Assembly (NCBI RefSeq): GCF_004193775.1
Contig: NC_041002.1
Location: 41,641,038-41,705,037 of the forward strand
From: Glycine soja
Lineage: Eukaryota > Streptophyta > Magnoliopsida > Fabales > Fabaceae
Length of the DNA stretch: 64,000 nt
Direction: 5' to 3'
Shown: positions 32,755-42,507 of the stretch, piece after piece
Numbering within the stretch: the first letter of the stretch is position 1
How the letters are laid out: every line of letters begins with the position of its first letter
The notes under the pieces: model-generated
What the model was told of the DNA's origin: nothing
Databases searched by the model: none
The model's input: only the letters and a program-made list of their open reading frames with translations
Made by a program: the position numbers and the translations under genes

Positions 32755-33736
32755 AGATGGAGTGGTGGTAGATTAGAATATAGGGCCACACCGCATGGTG
32801 ACTTAGTCGAATATAGGTCTCGTATAGATCATATGGAGAGCCATGAGGTATAATACTATCATGATCTACACCTTAAATATAAACATACATACTAACATGT
32901 TGCCTTGTTGGCATATATTTTAGTTTTCTTGGGTCCCATATAGAGGATTTGAAGAACACCTACCCAGACGTGCATATAGAGACATGGAGATTTGGTCTGC
33001 ATGTACTGCAATTATTTGTTTCTCGATTGTCGAATGACATCAAACAAATCGGGTGAAGCTACAGTTTGGACTACAACAAGATATCCCTGTTGATCCCATG
33101 AATCTTGATCTATTTCACCAAATTGACATGCGAGGCAATCATTACACTGATTGGATGGAATATCATGCGGAGTGGATTAATATCTGGAAAAACAAACACA
33201 ACGATATTTTAGTTGGGCAATGGGTTGAAGGAATAGTGACACATACACCAGCGTACATGGAATGATATAGAAAAAACACTACTTTGTTCTTGTCTATTGA
33301 ACAACAACTACATGATCCACGCACAACAATTACACAAAATGTTGCAGGGTCAGGTGTTGAACAAACACATTTTGAAATTCCACATCCTCAGTTAATGTAT
33401 TCTACTCCTTTACCTGTTCATCAAACTTTTGGTCACACTGGCGAGTCAGTCACCGCAACCACCCATGAATGGATGATCGATTTATTTGGCGTCGATTTCA
33501 ATACACCAAATTCAGCGGCATCATATTTAGCTACTTTACAACAGTTCGATGCACCGCATTCGTTTGGAGAACAAGGTCAAAGTTCTTCAGCTGCAACAAC
33601 CAACATTGAAAATACTAACATAGAACAACAACATGATCATGACGTGGAAGAACCAGTCATACTGGAAAGAAGAAATCCGCGACGTAATCGGCATCCACCA
33701 CATTGTGGGACTGGTCATCGTCTTGGTCATTGAAGT
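32755..33736 (+). pseudogene. Plant mobile domain (MAIN-like) protein, C-terminal part
   Basis: The plus-strand reading is divergent to the transposase. Exon 32755-32847 follows a TTTACATTTTAG acceptor. An intron 32848-32923 (GTATAA...ATTTTAG) precedes the exon 32924-33736. Motifs fit the aminotransferase-like plant mobile domain (MAIN/MAIL family): HEFSWVPYRGFEE, then DMEIWSACTAIICFSIVE, LQFGLQQDIP, and DWMEYHAEWINIW. The tail RRNPRRNRHPPHCGTGHRLG closes the protein in the style of transposon-borne family members. TGA codons at 33035 and 33263 both stand where the family has tryptophan. The N-terminal half of the domain is missing. MAIN-like domains are often carried by MULEs and gypsy elements; their role there is unclear. 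Confidence 0.75.
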
Positions 33737-33797
33737 ATAAAATGTTTTGATAATGGGATCAAATATGTTTAAGTACCACTGTAACGGCATCATCAAA

Positions 33798-35165
33798 TAT
33801 GATTTGGACCCTTGCAACTATGGTTAAGTACCCATGTTCTGCATTTCTTTAAAATTATGTCAAACACATTAATGATGTTTGTGACTCATTTTTTCTATAG
33901 TTTGAACGTCAAAGAATCAAAAAAAATTATTTCGTGCACCAGTTCCATCGACTAACACCTCAAAATACAAGTACAAAATAAAAAAAAACTATGATTTGGA
34001 CCCTTGCAACTATGCTTAAGTACCCATGTTCTGCATTTCTTTAAAATTATGTCAAGCACATTAATGATGTTTGTGACTCATTTTTTCTATAGTTTGAACT
34101 TCAAAGAATCCAAAAAAAATTATTTTGTGCACCAGTTCCATCGACTAACACCTCAAAATACAAGTACAAAATCAAAAAAACTATGATTTGGAGCCTTGCA
34201 ACTATGCTTAAGAGCCTATGTTCTGTATTTTTTTAAAATTATGTCGAACACATTAATGATATTTGTGACTCATTTTTTCTATAGCTTGAACGTCAAAGAA
34301 TCCAAAAAAAATTATTTCGTGCACCAGTTCCATCGACTAACACCTCAAAATACAAGTACAAAATAAAAAAAAAACTATGATTTGGACTCTTGCAACTATG
34401 CTTAAGTACCCATGTTCTACATTTCTTTAAAATTATGTCGAACATATTAATGATGTTTGAGACTCATTTTTTCTATAGTTTGAACGTCAAAGAATCAAAA
34501 AAAAAATTATTTCGTGCACCAGTTTCATGGACTTACACCTCAAAATACAAGTAAAAAAAAAACTATGATTTTGACCCTTGCAACTGTGCTTAAGTACCCA
34601 TGTTCTGCATATCTTTAAAATTAAGTCGAACACATTAATGATGTTTGTGACTCATTTTTTCTATAGTTTGAACGTCAAAGAATCCAAAATAAATTATTTT
34701 GTGCACCAGTTCCATCGACTAACACCTCAAAATACAAGTACAAAATAAAAAAAAAACTATGATTGGGAGCCTTGCAACTATGCTTAAGAGCCCATGTTCT
34801 GCATTTCTTTAAAATTATGTTGAAGACATTGATGATATTTGTGACTCATTTTTTCTAAAGTTTGAACGTCAAAGAATCCAAAAAAAATTATTTCGTGTAC
34901 CAGTTCCATGGAATAACACCTCAAAATACAAGTACAAAATAAAAAAAAAACTATGATTTGGACCCTTACAACTATGGTTAAGTACCCATGTTCTGCATTT
35001 TTTTCAAATTATGTCGAACAAATTAATGATATTTGTGACTCAATTTTTATATAGTTTGAACGTCAAAGAATCCAAAAAAAAATTATTTCGTGCACTAGTT
35101 CCATAGAATAACACCTCAAAATACAAGTACAAAATCAAAAAAATTATGATTTGGACACTTTTTCC
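33798..35165. repeat. Tandem array, ~191-bp unit, seven copies
   Basis: Units start ATGATTTGGACCCTTGCAAC at about 33799, 33991, 34183, 34377, 34565, 34759 and 34953, with a partial copy at 35146. Spacing is 188-194 bp. Each unit has 'gtgactcattttttctatag' and 'tttgaacgtcaaagaatc', ending in a poly-A tract. There is no ORF through the array. Confidence 0.92.
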
Positions 35166-35169
35166 ATGG

Positions 35170-36320
35170 TGATAACGTCAAAAACTTTAAAAATAATATT
35201 CGTGACACACTGCAATTTTCACAAATCAATTTTTTTTTACTCTGAAATTATAATGGACTTCTGCTACATCAATTATCAGGGATAAATCACTGTCGAAATT
35301 GACAACACTCGGCAATTTCCATAGGTCTCTAAAAAAATAAATGTTTCACCAGTAAAACTGACATGACATGCACTACTCAATTTTTTTTCACTCTGATAAT
35401 TATAATGGACTTATACTCCATCAATTACCAGAGATAAATCACAGTCAAAATTGACAACACTCAGCAATTTACACACGTCTCTAAAAAAATAAATGTCGCA
35501 CTAGTAAAACAGACATGACATGGACAACTCAATTTTTTTCACTCTGATAATTTTAATGGACTTCTCCTCCATCAATTACCAGGGATAAATCACAGTTGAA
35601 ATTGGCAACACTCGACAATTTCCACACATCTCTAAAAAAATTAATGTCGCACCTAGACATGGCAATGGGGCGGGTCGGGTACGGGTATTGTCTTCCCAAT
35701 CCCTTACCCCGACTCCTCAACATATCCCCATACCCGTACCCGATACCCGACGGGTTTGAGTTTATTGTCCCATCCCCGTACCCGTCGGGTATTGGGTATC
35801 CCCAACCCCGTTCCACACACCATTTAGAAAAATATTTTTTTTTGTAAAAAAAATATTAAAAATTTGATTTTAGAAAAAAATAAATTGATTGTTAAACATT
35901 TATTTTTAACTATTTATATATCAATAAATTTATTATAACGTGTGTGTCTACATAAATAGTTAAGAAAATAATATTAAATTATGTAAAAATTCTAAAATAA
36001 AATTAACTAGTAATAAAAATTATATGTCTTTTGATTAAATTATGCAAAAATTCTAAAGATTTTAAGTGACGGGGCGGGTTCGGGTTCGGGGTCGGGACGG
36101 GTCTAATAATCCCATACCCATACTCGTACCCGACTTTTGGTTATCGGGGAAAACCCGAACCCGAACCCATACCCGATCAACTCGGGTATTACCCGTCAAA
36201 GTCGGGATGGATTCGGGCGGGTACCCACGGGTATGGGTTTTCTTGCCATGTCTAGTCGCACCAGTAAAACTGACATGACGTGGACAACTCAGTTTTTTTT
36301 TCACTCAGTAATTTACACAT
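35170..36320. repeat. 151-bp tandem repeats upstream of the first PB1-like ORF
   Basis: Units are anchored on ACTCTGA at 35239, 35390 and 35541 (151 bp apart), with 'ccagtaaaactgacatgaca' and 'attgacaacactc' in each. The fourth unit is interrupted by the hAT-like MITE at 35654-36254. A related set recurs at 37140-37640, upstream of the second ORF. Confidence 0.88.
35654..36254. mobile_element. hAT-like MITE with 8-bp TSD
   Basis: Ends are TAGACATGGCAA and TTGCCATGTCTA, perfect 12-bp inverted repeats. Each is flanked by GTCGCACC (35646-35653 and 36255-36262), a perfect 8-bp duplication as hAT elements make. Removing it restores the 151-bp repeat unit. Next to each end lie strings of CGGGTACGGGT / ACCCGTACCC-type repeats, and the centre is AT-rich. 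Length 601 bp, no transposase. Confidence 0.9.
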
Positions 36321-36411
36321 TATGGACCCTTGTAAATATGCTTAAGTGTTCATTTACCTGTTCATCTAAATGCACAGTTAACTAGTGACTCACTCGATTA
36401 TAACCAAATTC

Positions 36412-36419
36412 TATAAATA
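36412..36419 (+). promoter_or_regulatory. TATA box of the first PB1-like ORF
   Basis: TATAAATA, 66 bp upstream of the ATG at 36478, with an A/C-rich leader containing no intervening ATG. Confidence 0.6.
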
Positions 36420-36477
36420 CCACTACAACTAAAGACATTCGTAACAATTTCAAATTTTCATCTCAATCCCTACCACA

Positions 36478-36990
36478 ATGTGTCACCTAACTGTATATGT
36501 TTGTGTTTACTACGATGGCCAAATTTGCAATACTAATGAGGGCACCACCTTCGTTAGTAACAACACAAAAAATTTTATGGTCGACAAGGTCATAACCTTT
36601 ACACAATTGCTTGAAATTGTTCACCAAAAATTAAACATTGACCCAGAACAACATATCCAACATCTCCATTTTCGGTGCCCTATATTTGAGTCAGGACAAC
36701 GTTATATGTACACATCTTTTATTCTGCGAGATGATGTTGATGTTCGACAAATGTTCAACATTTTTTACAACAACCCATCACTACCATTTGTGGAGTTATT
36801 TGCCATAATCTGTCACAATAATAATCCACCAGGCAACCAACATGGCTCAACCTCTAATCTTGAGGACTTATCATGTGAATACGAGACTTGTTGGCTCAAA
36901 AACCATGATAGTGATACGGACTCCTCTTCCGGGCCCGAAGGAAGTAACCTGTCTCCATCCCACGAACCTATATTCAAACGAGATTGGTAA
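36478..36990 (+). CDS. MULE-borne PB1-like domain protein A (170 aa)
   Basis: An uninterrupted 170-codon ORF with a TATA box 66 bp upstream. Residues about 1-120 have the layout of the N-terminal domain (PB1-like, ubiquitin-type fold) found ahead of plant MULE transposases. This is a strand-rich start (VYVCVYYDGQI), then FTQLLEIVHQKL, HLHFRCPIFESGQ, FILRDDVDVRQMF and a closing VELFAIIC. The rest is a Ser/Asp-rich tail ending with a basic KRDW, and no transposase follows. It could be a self-standing accessory or regulatory protein that binds transposase or itself, or the detached N-terminus of a former transposase. The lack of stops while the neighbouring transposase is broken suggests it was kept longer. 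Assignment is by pattern and is inference. Confidence 0.6.
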   Translation: MCHLTVYVCVYYDGQICNTNEGTTFVSNNTKNFMVDKVITFTQLLEIVHQKLNIDPEQHIQHLHFRCPIFESGQRYMYTSFILRDDVDVRQMFNIFYNNPSLPFVELFAIICHNNNPPGNQHGSTSNLEDLSCEYETCWLKNHDSDTDSSSGPEGSNLSPSHEPIFKRDW

Positions 36991-37697
36991 TATACGGATC
37001 ATTCATGTCTAAGTTATTTCTTCTTTGAGATTTTCATGTAATGTCTTATGTCTGTCTTCAGTTATCACTTTATGTATTGAAATAATTTTTCCTTTAAATT
37101 TAAATTAGCAATTTTTAGTTTACCCACTTTTACTGCAGTAGTTGACATGGTAACATAACTGTCAAAATTCACAATACTTTGTCATTTACACTACATTGTT
37201 TTTAAAAATTAAATGTCTCATCGACAAAACTGACATGAAATGGACAACTCATAATCTCTTTATTCACTCTGAAAATAATTATGGACGTTTGCTGCTTTAA
37301 TTACAAGGGAAAAATAACAATCCAAATTGACAATACTCTGCAATTTGCACACGTCTCTAAAAATTAAATGTCTCACCTGTAAAACTGTCATGAAATGGAT
37401 AGCTCATCAACTCTTTATTCACTCTGAAAATCATCGTGAACGTCTGTTGCTTTAATTACATGGGAAAAATCACAGTCCAAATTAACAACACTCTGCATTA
37501 TGAGCTGTCCATTTCATGTCAGTTTTACAGGTGATACATTTAATTTTTAGAGACGTGTGTAAAACTGATATGAGATGGACAACTCATAATCTCTTTGTTC
37601 ACTCTGAAATTATAATGGGCGTCTGCTACATCACTTACTAGGGAAAAAGAAACATTGGATTCCAATACACATCAACGTGGCAGAATACTCATACAAC
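36991..37697. repeat. Second 151-bp-type repeat block with an inverted piece
   Basis: From about 37140 to 37640 there are three or so diverged copies of the upstream 151-bp unit ('aaaactgacatgaaatggac', 'attgacaatactctgcaatt', 'cacacgtctctaaaaattaa'). Between 37498 and 37555 one piece is inverted. The block ends just before the TATA box of the second ORF. The first 150 bp are probably the 3' region of ORF A. Confidence 0.75.
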
Positions 37698-37705
37698 TAT
37701 AAATA
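37698..37705 (+). promoter_or_regulatory. TATA box of the second PB1-like ORF
   Basis: TATAAATA, 82 bp upstream of the ATG at 37780, followed by an A/C-rich leader like that of ORF A. Confidence 0.6.
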
Positions 37706-37779
37706 ACACAACACAGACACAATACAAACACACCATCTCACACAACATAATTTCACAAACCAAATTCAATCTTATTACT

Positions 37780-38559
37780 ATGTCATTTTTTGGAGAAACA
37801 AGCAGTCAGACCATTACTAACTCTAGATTAGCTTTTATTTTTCCAAATGGATCAATCAGTTACAACCAAACTGGTGTTTATTTTCAAAGTCTCATTCCAA
37901 CACCAATGCGAGTTCCTAACAACTGTTCTTTTGATACACTCAAGCGTAGAATGCACAACACCCTTCAACTAACCAACGATCAATTACTGGATGAAATCTA
38001 CTATCGACAACCATTCATAGATGCAGGTCAACAATATTTTTTTCAATCTTTACAATTGAAAAATGATGATGATGTTTACACAATGTTAATGTGCAATGAG
38101 CAATACTCGTGTGTTGGCCCTATAGAATTATTATGTACCATTATTAGAACACCAAATGTTATACTCAACCTGCTTCAATCAACCATCACTCCTACTCATG
38201 ATGTAATTATGTATTACAACAGGAAGTGGAACATACCACGTCAAGGTGAGTTTTTGGGTTACTCCTTTACTGGAACTAATCCAATAAGATTTGGCATTCC
38301 TTCGGGATGTGGCATGGAGAAACTCAAGGATTTAACCAAGCAAGTTGCACCTACAGGGGTTCCCCCTAATGGAATTCACGGATCACAATTGGTTAGACGA
38401 TTGTTCTTTCGATATTCCGAAAATTTGATTGAATATGACATAACAGAATTGAAAAATGATGAAGACGCGCTAAAGGTGTTAGCACAATCCAACTATTGGA
38501 AACGATTCTGCACAATAGAAATTTTGACTATTTTTGCTAAAAATTATACTCTAATTTGA
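37780..38559 (+). CDS. MULE-borne double PB1-like domain protein B (259 aa)
   Basis: An uninterrupted 259-codon ORF downstream of its own TATA box. Two halves look like diverged copies of one fold. Residues about 17-130 show LAFIFPNGSISYNQ, SFDTLKRRMHNTL, EIYYRQPFIDAGQ, LQLKNDDDVYTML and IELLCTII. Residues about 145-256 show MEKLKDLTKQVAP, RLFFRYSENLIE, TELKNDEDALKVL and IEILTIFAKN. This matches the pattern of plant MULE N-terminal PB1-like domains and of protein A. No catalytic transposase region or zinc finger follows. It ends about 350 bp before the right TIR, so MULE-end regulation is possible. Role unknown; a partner or regulator of transposition is a guess. Confidence 0.6.
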   Translation: MSFFGETSSQTITNSRLAFIFPNGSISYNQTGVYFQSLIPTPMRVPNNCSFDTLKRRMHNTLQLTNDQLLDEIYYRQPFIDAGQQYFFQSLQLKNDDDVYTMLMCNEQYSCVGPIELLCTIIRTPNVILNLLQSTITPTHDVIMYYNRKWNIPRQGEFLGYSFTGTNPIRFGIPSGCGMEKLKDLTKQVAPTGVPPNGIHGSQLVRRLFFRYSENLIEYDITELKNDEDALKVLAQSNYWKRFCTIEILTIFAKNYTLI

Positions 38560-38910
38560 AGAAGACATTTATTTTGCACAACATATTTCAGATCCTCATT
38601 AGTTTTGTTATGTTTTCATTATAATTGTAATTTTTAATATGTTTCATTATTGTCGAGTATCATATTTCAGTTACTGTAATTTGAGTATTTTGTCTATGAC
38701 AGATTTGTCATATATTTTTTTGCGGTGTTTTTTTTATTGTATTTTAATACTACTAACTAATTTTATTATTTTTTAATTACAAGAACATAAAAAAAATAAA
38801 CAAAACATAAATTTAACTACACAATTACATATAACATAAATAAAAAATTATACTCTAATTTTATCCAATTTTTATATTTTTCTTTATATGTATATTTCTC
38901 TTTACAAAAA
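38560..38910. other. 3' region of ORF B, AT-rich
   Basis: AT-rich sequence between ORF B and the right TIR. No further ORF. Confidence 0.5.
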
Positions 38911-39185
38911 AATTATAAAATAATATTACATAAATTAATTTAATAAATAAATAATTTTCAAATCAATTAAAAATAATTTTATATAATATAATATTTAATT
39001 TTAATAATATATAAACTTTTTTTTAAAAAGAAAAAGGAAGAAGGGAAGTCAGGGTGCCAGAACCCGACTTCTGTGAAAAGCATGAAAGTGATGTAGTTTG
39101 GGAATTAATTCCCAAATTAGTGTATTTCAAACAAATTTTGAAGAGAAAAGGTGTAGTAGGGTAAAAAAAACCTTGAGACGCGCCC
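38911..39185 (-). repeat. MULE right terminal inverted repeat
   Basis: Inverse of 30394-30637 with scattered changes and one ~20-bp insertion near 38955. It contains TTTGGGAATTAATTCCCAAA at about 39098-39117. Confidence 0.85.
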
Positions 39186-42100
39186 TGCAACACCCTACAA
39201 CAATTGTGCTTTTTTCTTAGCAGTTTTACATTGCCATTTCTAGTTATGTAGCAGTTTTAAATTATCTGAATGTGACTGCATTAGGTAACTTTAGATAACA
39301 AGGATCAACAGGCTTAAAAACTCGCAGCTATAGGGACCAACATAGAATGTTTTAAATTATAGAGATTGAAAGGGAATTTTTTTGCTATAGGGACAAAAAG
39401 GTAATTAAAACTTTAAAGACTATTTGTTTTTTTCTCACTGAATAAACATATGGTAAATGAAGAAAATTGTCATCCAAAATGAAAATATTGTGAGATTGAC
39501 GTGACAATGAAGAGGTAAAATTCATGATTTGGTTTGGTAAAAAGAAAATGAGGGAGGAAAAAAAATTGTAATTTGAAACGAAAAGAAGAAAAAAATGAAT
39601 TCTGTTTCTAGGAAATGTATTTATCGAAAGAGATATTCTTTATTTTTAATAATAATTAAAATGATATTCTTACAAGTGAGTGGTTAGAGTAAATCAATTT
39701 GGATCATACAATTATATATAAATCTTTAAGATTTAATGTCATACGATTTTTTAAAATATCTGATCATTTTTTAAAAACTTAAATGACTCATGTTATTATC
39801 CAGTATCAATATATATTTCTCTCCACTCATGTAAAAATATTCTCTCATTAGATAAGCTTCCCTATTTTCAAAGGTTAATTTTTTTTATATATTATATCTC
39901 TGACCAAATAAAATAAAATGTGTCATTATTCGTGTTTTCTTTTCTCTGGTTTTTTTTTTCACCCATCTAAACATATGATAAATTATCATCTTTTTTCTAT
40001 AAAACTGAGTATTTATTTTCAATGAAATAAAAGTGGAAGTGGATGTTCTTATTCTCAAAATTGTGTTAATCCTTGTGTGGCCACCTCGTTTTGTTGGCTC
40101 AATCGTTCTGTTGTGTTCAATCAATTGTTCAATCTTTATGAAAAAGAACCAACATAATCGAGCACCTCGTATATTATGCTTACATACATACAATATATTA
40201 ACTTGATTTTGGTGTGCGTGCAATTGCTATTGACGTTTCAGTGATATTGCACAAACTTAGATTGACAGCTTCTTGCTACTTCATTTCCAACTTCTACATG
40301 CCATCATCACTATAGGTACCATCTCATATATTGCTATCCAGTTTACTTCGCAACCACAATGTGTGGCACATAAATGGACTACGCTTGGAAACTAGGCAAA
40401 CCCCTATAGCCCGGGTTCTATATTTCCATATATTCTTTGGGCCTAGCTAGAGCATTCTACTATATTCAGTCACATTTTTCATATGCACTCCAACATGCTC
40501 ATTAAAAGTGTATCAATTAAAGTGGTTAGTGTTTCCCTCTACATTCTCCCACTTCAAAAGAGTGAAATCCAATTGGAACAAAACAAAGATCAAGTGCACA
40601 ATGCCAGCTAGAAGTTTAGTGAGCTAAAAGTACCGAAGCTAAAAGGGAATCTTCAAAGATGATAATTATTTATTCATATATTTGACCATTTCTAAAGTTA
40701 TGACGCGTTTCTGTGCATAACTTCACAATTCAAATCTTCACTTTTAAATGTCTAGAATATTGTTAGTATTAGCGATATTAATTTTATTTTTAAAAAAATT
40801 GTTTTCTCTTTTAGAATCTGTCTCAATTTTCTCAAGTTTGTTTACAAAATTTCTAACCTTATTTGAGATAATAAATATTTATTAAAATATTCTGTAGTCA
40901 TGAGTAAAAGATACAGAACCACATTAAATTTATATTCTTTCGCTATATCTATAATTTGATCCTCATTGATGTGCACAAAGGATTTTATTAATTTCTCTAT
41001 CAATTTCTGCATTTTCTTTATCTTATACCAGTGTGAAAAGAAAGAATCTTTTATGATCTTTATTTCTCACAACGTTAAGAATTTATAAGGATAAGGGCAA
41101 TCCCTCAGATTTTCAGGGTATCAAAATTAACAAAGTGTGCAAGCTGTAGTTTAAACTTTGAACCCACAAATGAAATTCTTAAGTATAAACATAACTATCA
41201 AACGTGGTGAGATAAACTCGATAAGTCAATTCGGCTTACAACGAATTTAAGTTAAGTTGGGTTGGTTTTTTTTCTTTTTCAACTATCCTGATTTAATTAT
41301 ATATTCTAACTTAATTTGAGTCAGATTGACTCGTTTAGCCCACCTAGATTCACAGCTTAAAAAAAAAAAAAAAGCTCAACAACTTCATTTTACGGTTTCA
41401 ACAAAAAGAAAGAAAGAATAAGCTAACACAACTTAATATAATAAGCTGATACAACTTAATACAAAAAGAAAGAAAGAAACATTATTGAATCTGAAACAAA
41501 CAACTTCGTTTCACTTCATTTTTGCAGTATGAAATCTGAACATAAAAAAAATGTTATTAATTTTATTATTTTTAAAATTTTGATGAGCCAACTCACCAAT
41601 TCGTGATGGGTTGAGCTCGTTGGCAGGGACGCACCCAGGGTTTCAGACATAGGGGGGAATTGTAAAATTATTCAATATATGCATTACTATTAAATTTTAT
41701 AAAGCTTATAAAAGATATTACATTTTATAAAAAATATTTATAATTTAAAAACATATGTAATATAAAATATGTTTACATGTAAGACGAAAGAAACATCTAT
41801 TTTTCAAAGACTCGGGATAACAAATGTCAAATGTTTTAGATATTAGCAACCTTCATGAATTTATAATAAATGTTGATATCTACATTAACTGTATTTTTTA
41901 ATAAAAATTTCCTATTAATCTTGTTTAGAAAATCTACTAAATTAATTAAGATAAATTATGTTATCAAATTATCTTTTATGATATTAGTAGTCAACCAACA
42001 ATTGCAAAAGAAGAAAAAATCCTATTCCAAAATTTAGAAAACGTAATTAAAAAGAGAGAATATTTACCTCAATAATCAAATTGTCAATTTTTTATATAGT

Positions 42101-42433
42101 GTAATAAGTTTGTCTCATTGACCAACGTTAATAAAAATACTTTTACTTATCAAATCAATATACAAGGAAAACTAATAAAACCATTTGATTACAAATATAT
42201 TGATATATAACGTTTAAAATAACAACAATAGATTATAAAAGGAAATAAAACTACTAAAAAACATAAGCGATATTCAAATATTTATCTATAAAAACATTAT
42301 CTCTATACTAAGACTATAAAAATTAAAAAGATAATTATCACTTAAATATTTTTTTAGTTAAATAGGACTAAAAATATTAAATAAAAAAATCACTTAAACA
42401 TTTTATTTTTACTAGATAAAAATAAATACGTAT

Positions 42434-42435
<2 letters not shown>
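39186..42435. other. Spacer, no gene seen
   Basis: AT-rich. Around 41190-41630 there are phrases such as 'aagttgggttgg' and 'gatgagccaactcaccaatt' that look like a decayed MITE. At about 41623 GGCAGGGACGCACCCAGGG faces CTAAGACCCTGCC near 42554, which may bound a second decayed DNA element containing the (AT)n run. Neither has a clear TSD. Confidence 0.4.

Positions 42436-42501
<66 letters not shown>
42436..42501. repeat. (AT)n microsatellite
   Basis: About 33 AT units without interruption. Confidence 0.95.

Positions 42502-42507
<6 letters not shown>

Larger units (their letters stand above)
30394..39185. mobile_element. Mutator-like element (MULE) with long TIRs and accessory genes
   Basis: The left end (GGGACGCAGG at 30394) and the right end (inverse, finishing ...GCGCCC at 39185) form terminal inverted repeats of about 245 and 275 bp. 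Both share the self-complementary block TTTGGGAATTAATTCCCAAA, 'gttctggcaccctgacttcc' and a long AT-rich tail. The right TIR has an extra block of about 20 bp. Contents: MULE transposase (minus), a plant mobile domain pseudogene (plus), a ~191-bp tandem array, 151-bp repeats with a hAT-like MITE inserted, and two small plus-strand ORFs. The 9-bp TSD is not identified; the flanks differ, so exact ends may be off by several bases. Confidence 0.85.

Noticed and set aside
33798..35165. CRISPR-like array
   Set aside because: The repeat unit (~191 bp) is far too long, there are no unique spacers, and the context is a plant MULE.
35553..36385. ORFs rich in Gly-Tyr-Arg/Pro near 35.6-36.3 kb
   Set aside because: They arise from the CGGGTACGGGT-type ends of the hAT-like MITE on both strands.
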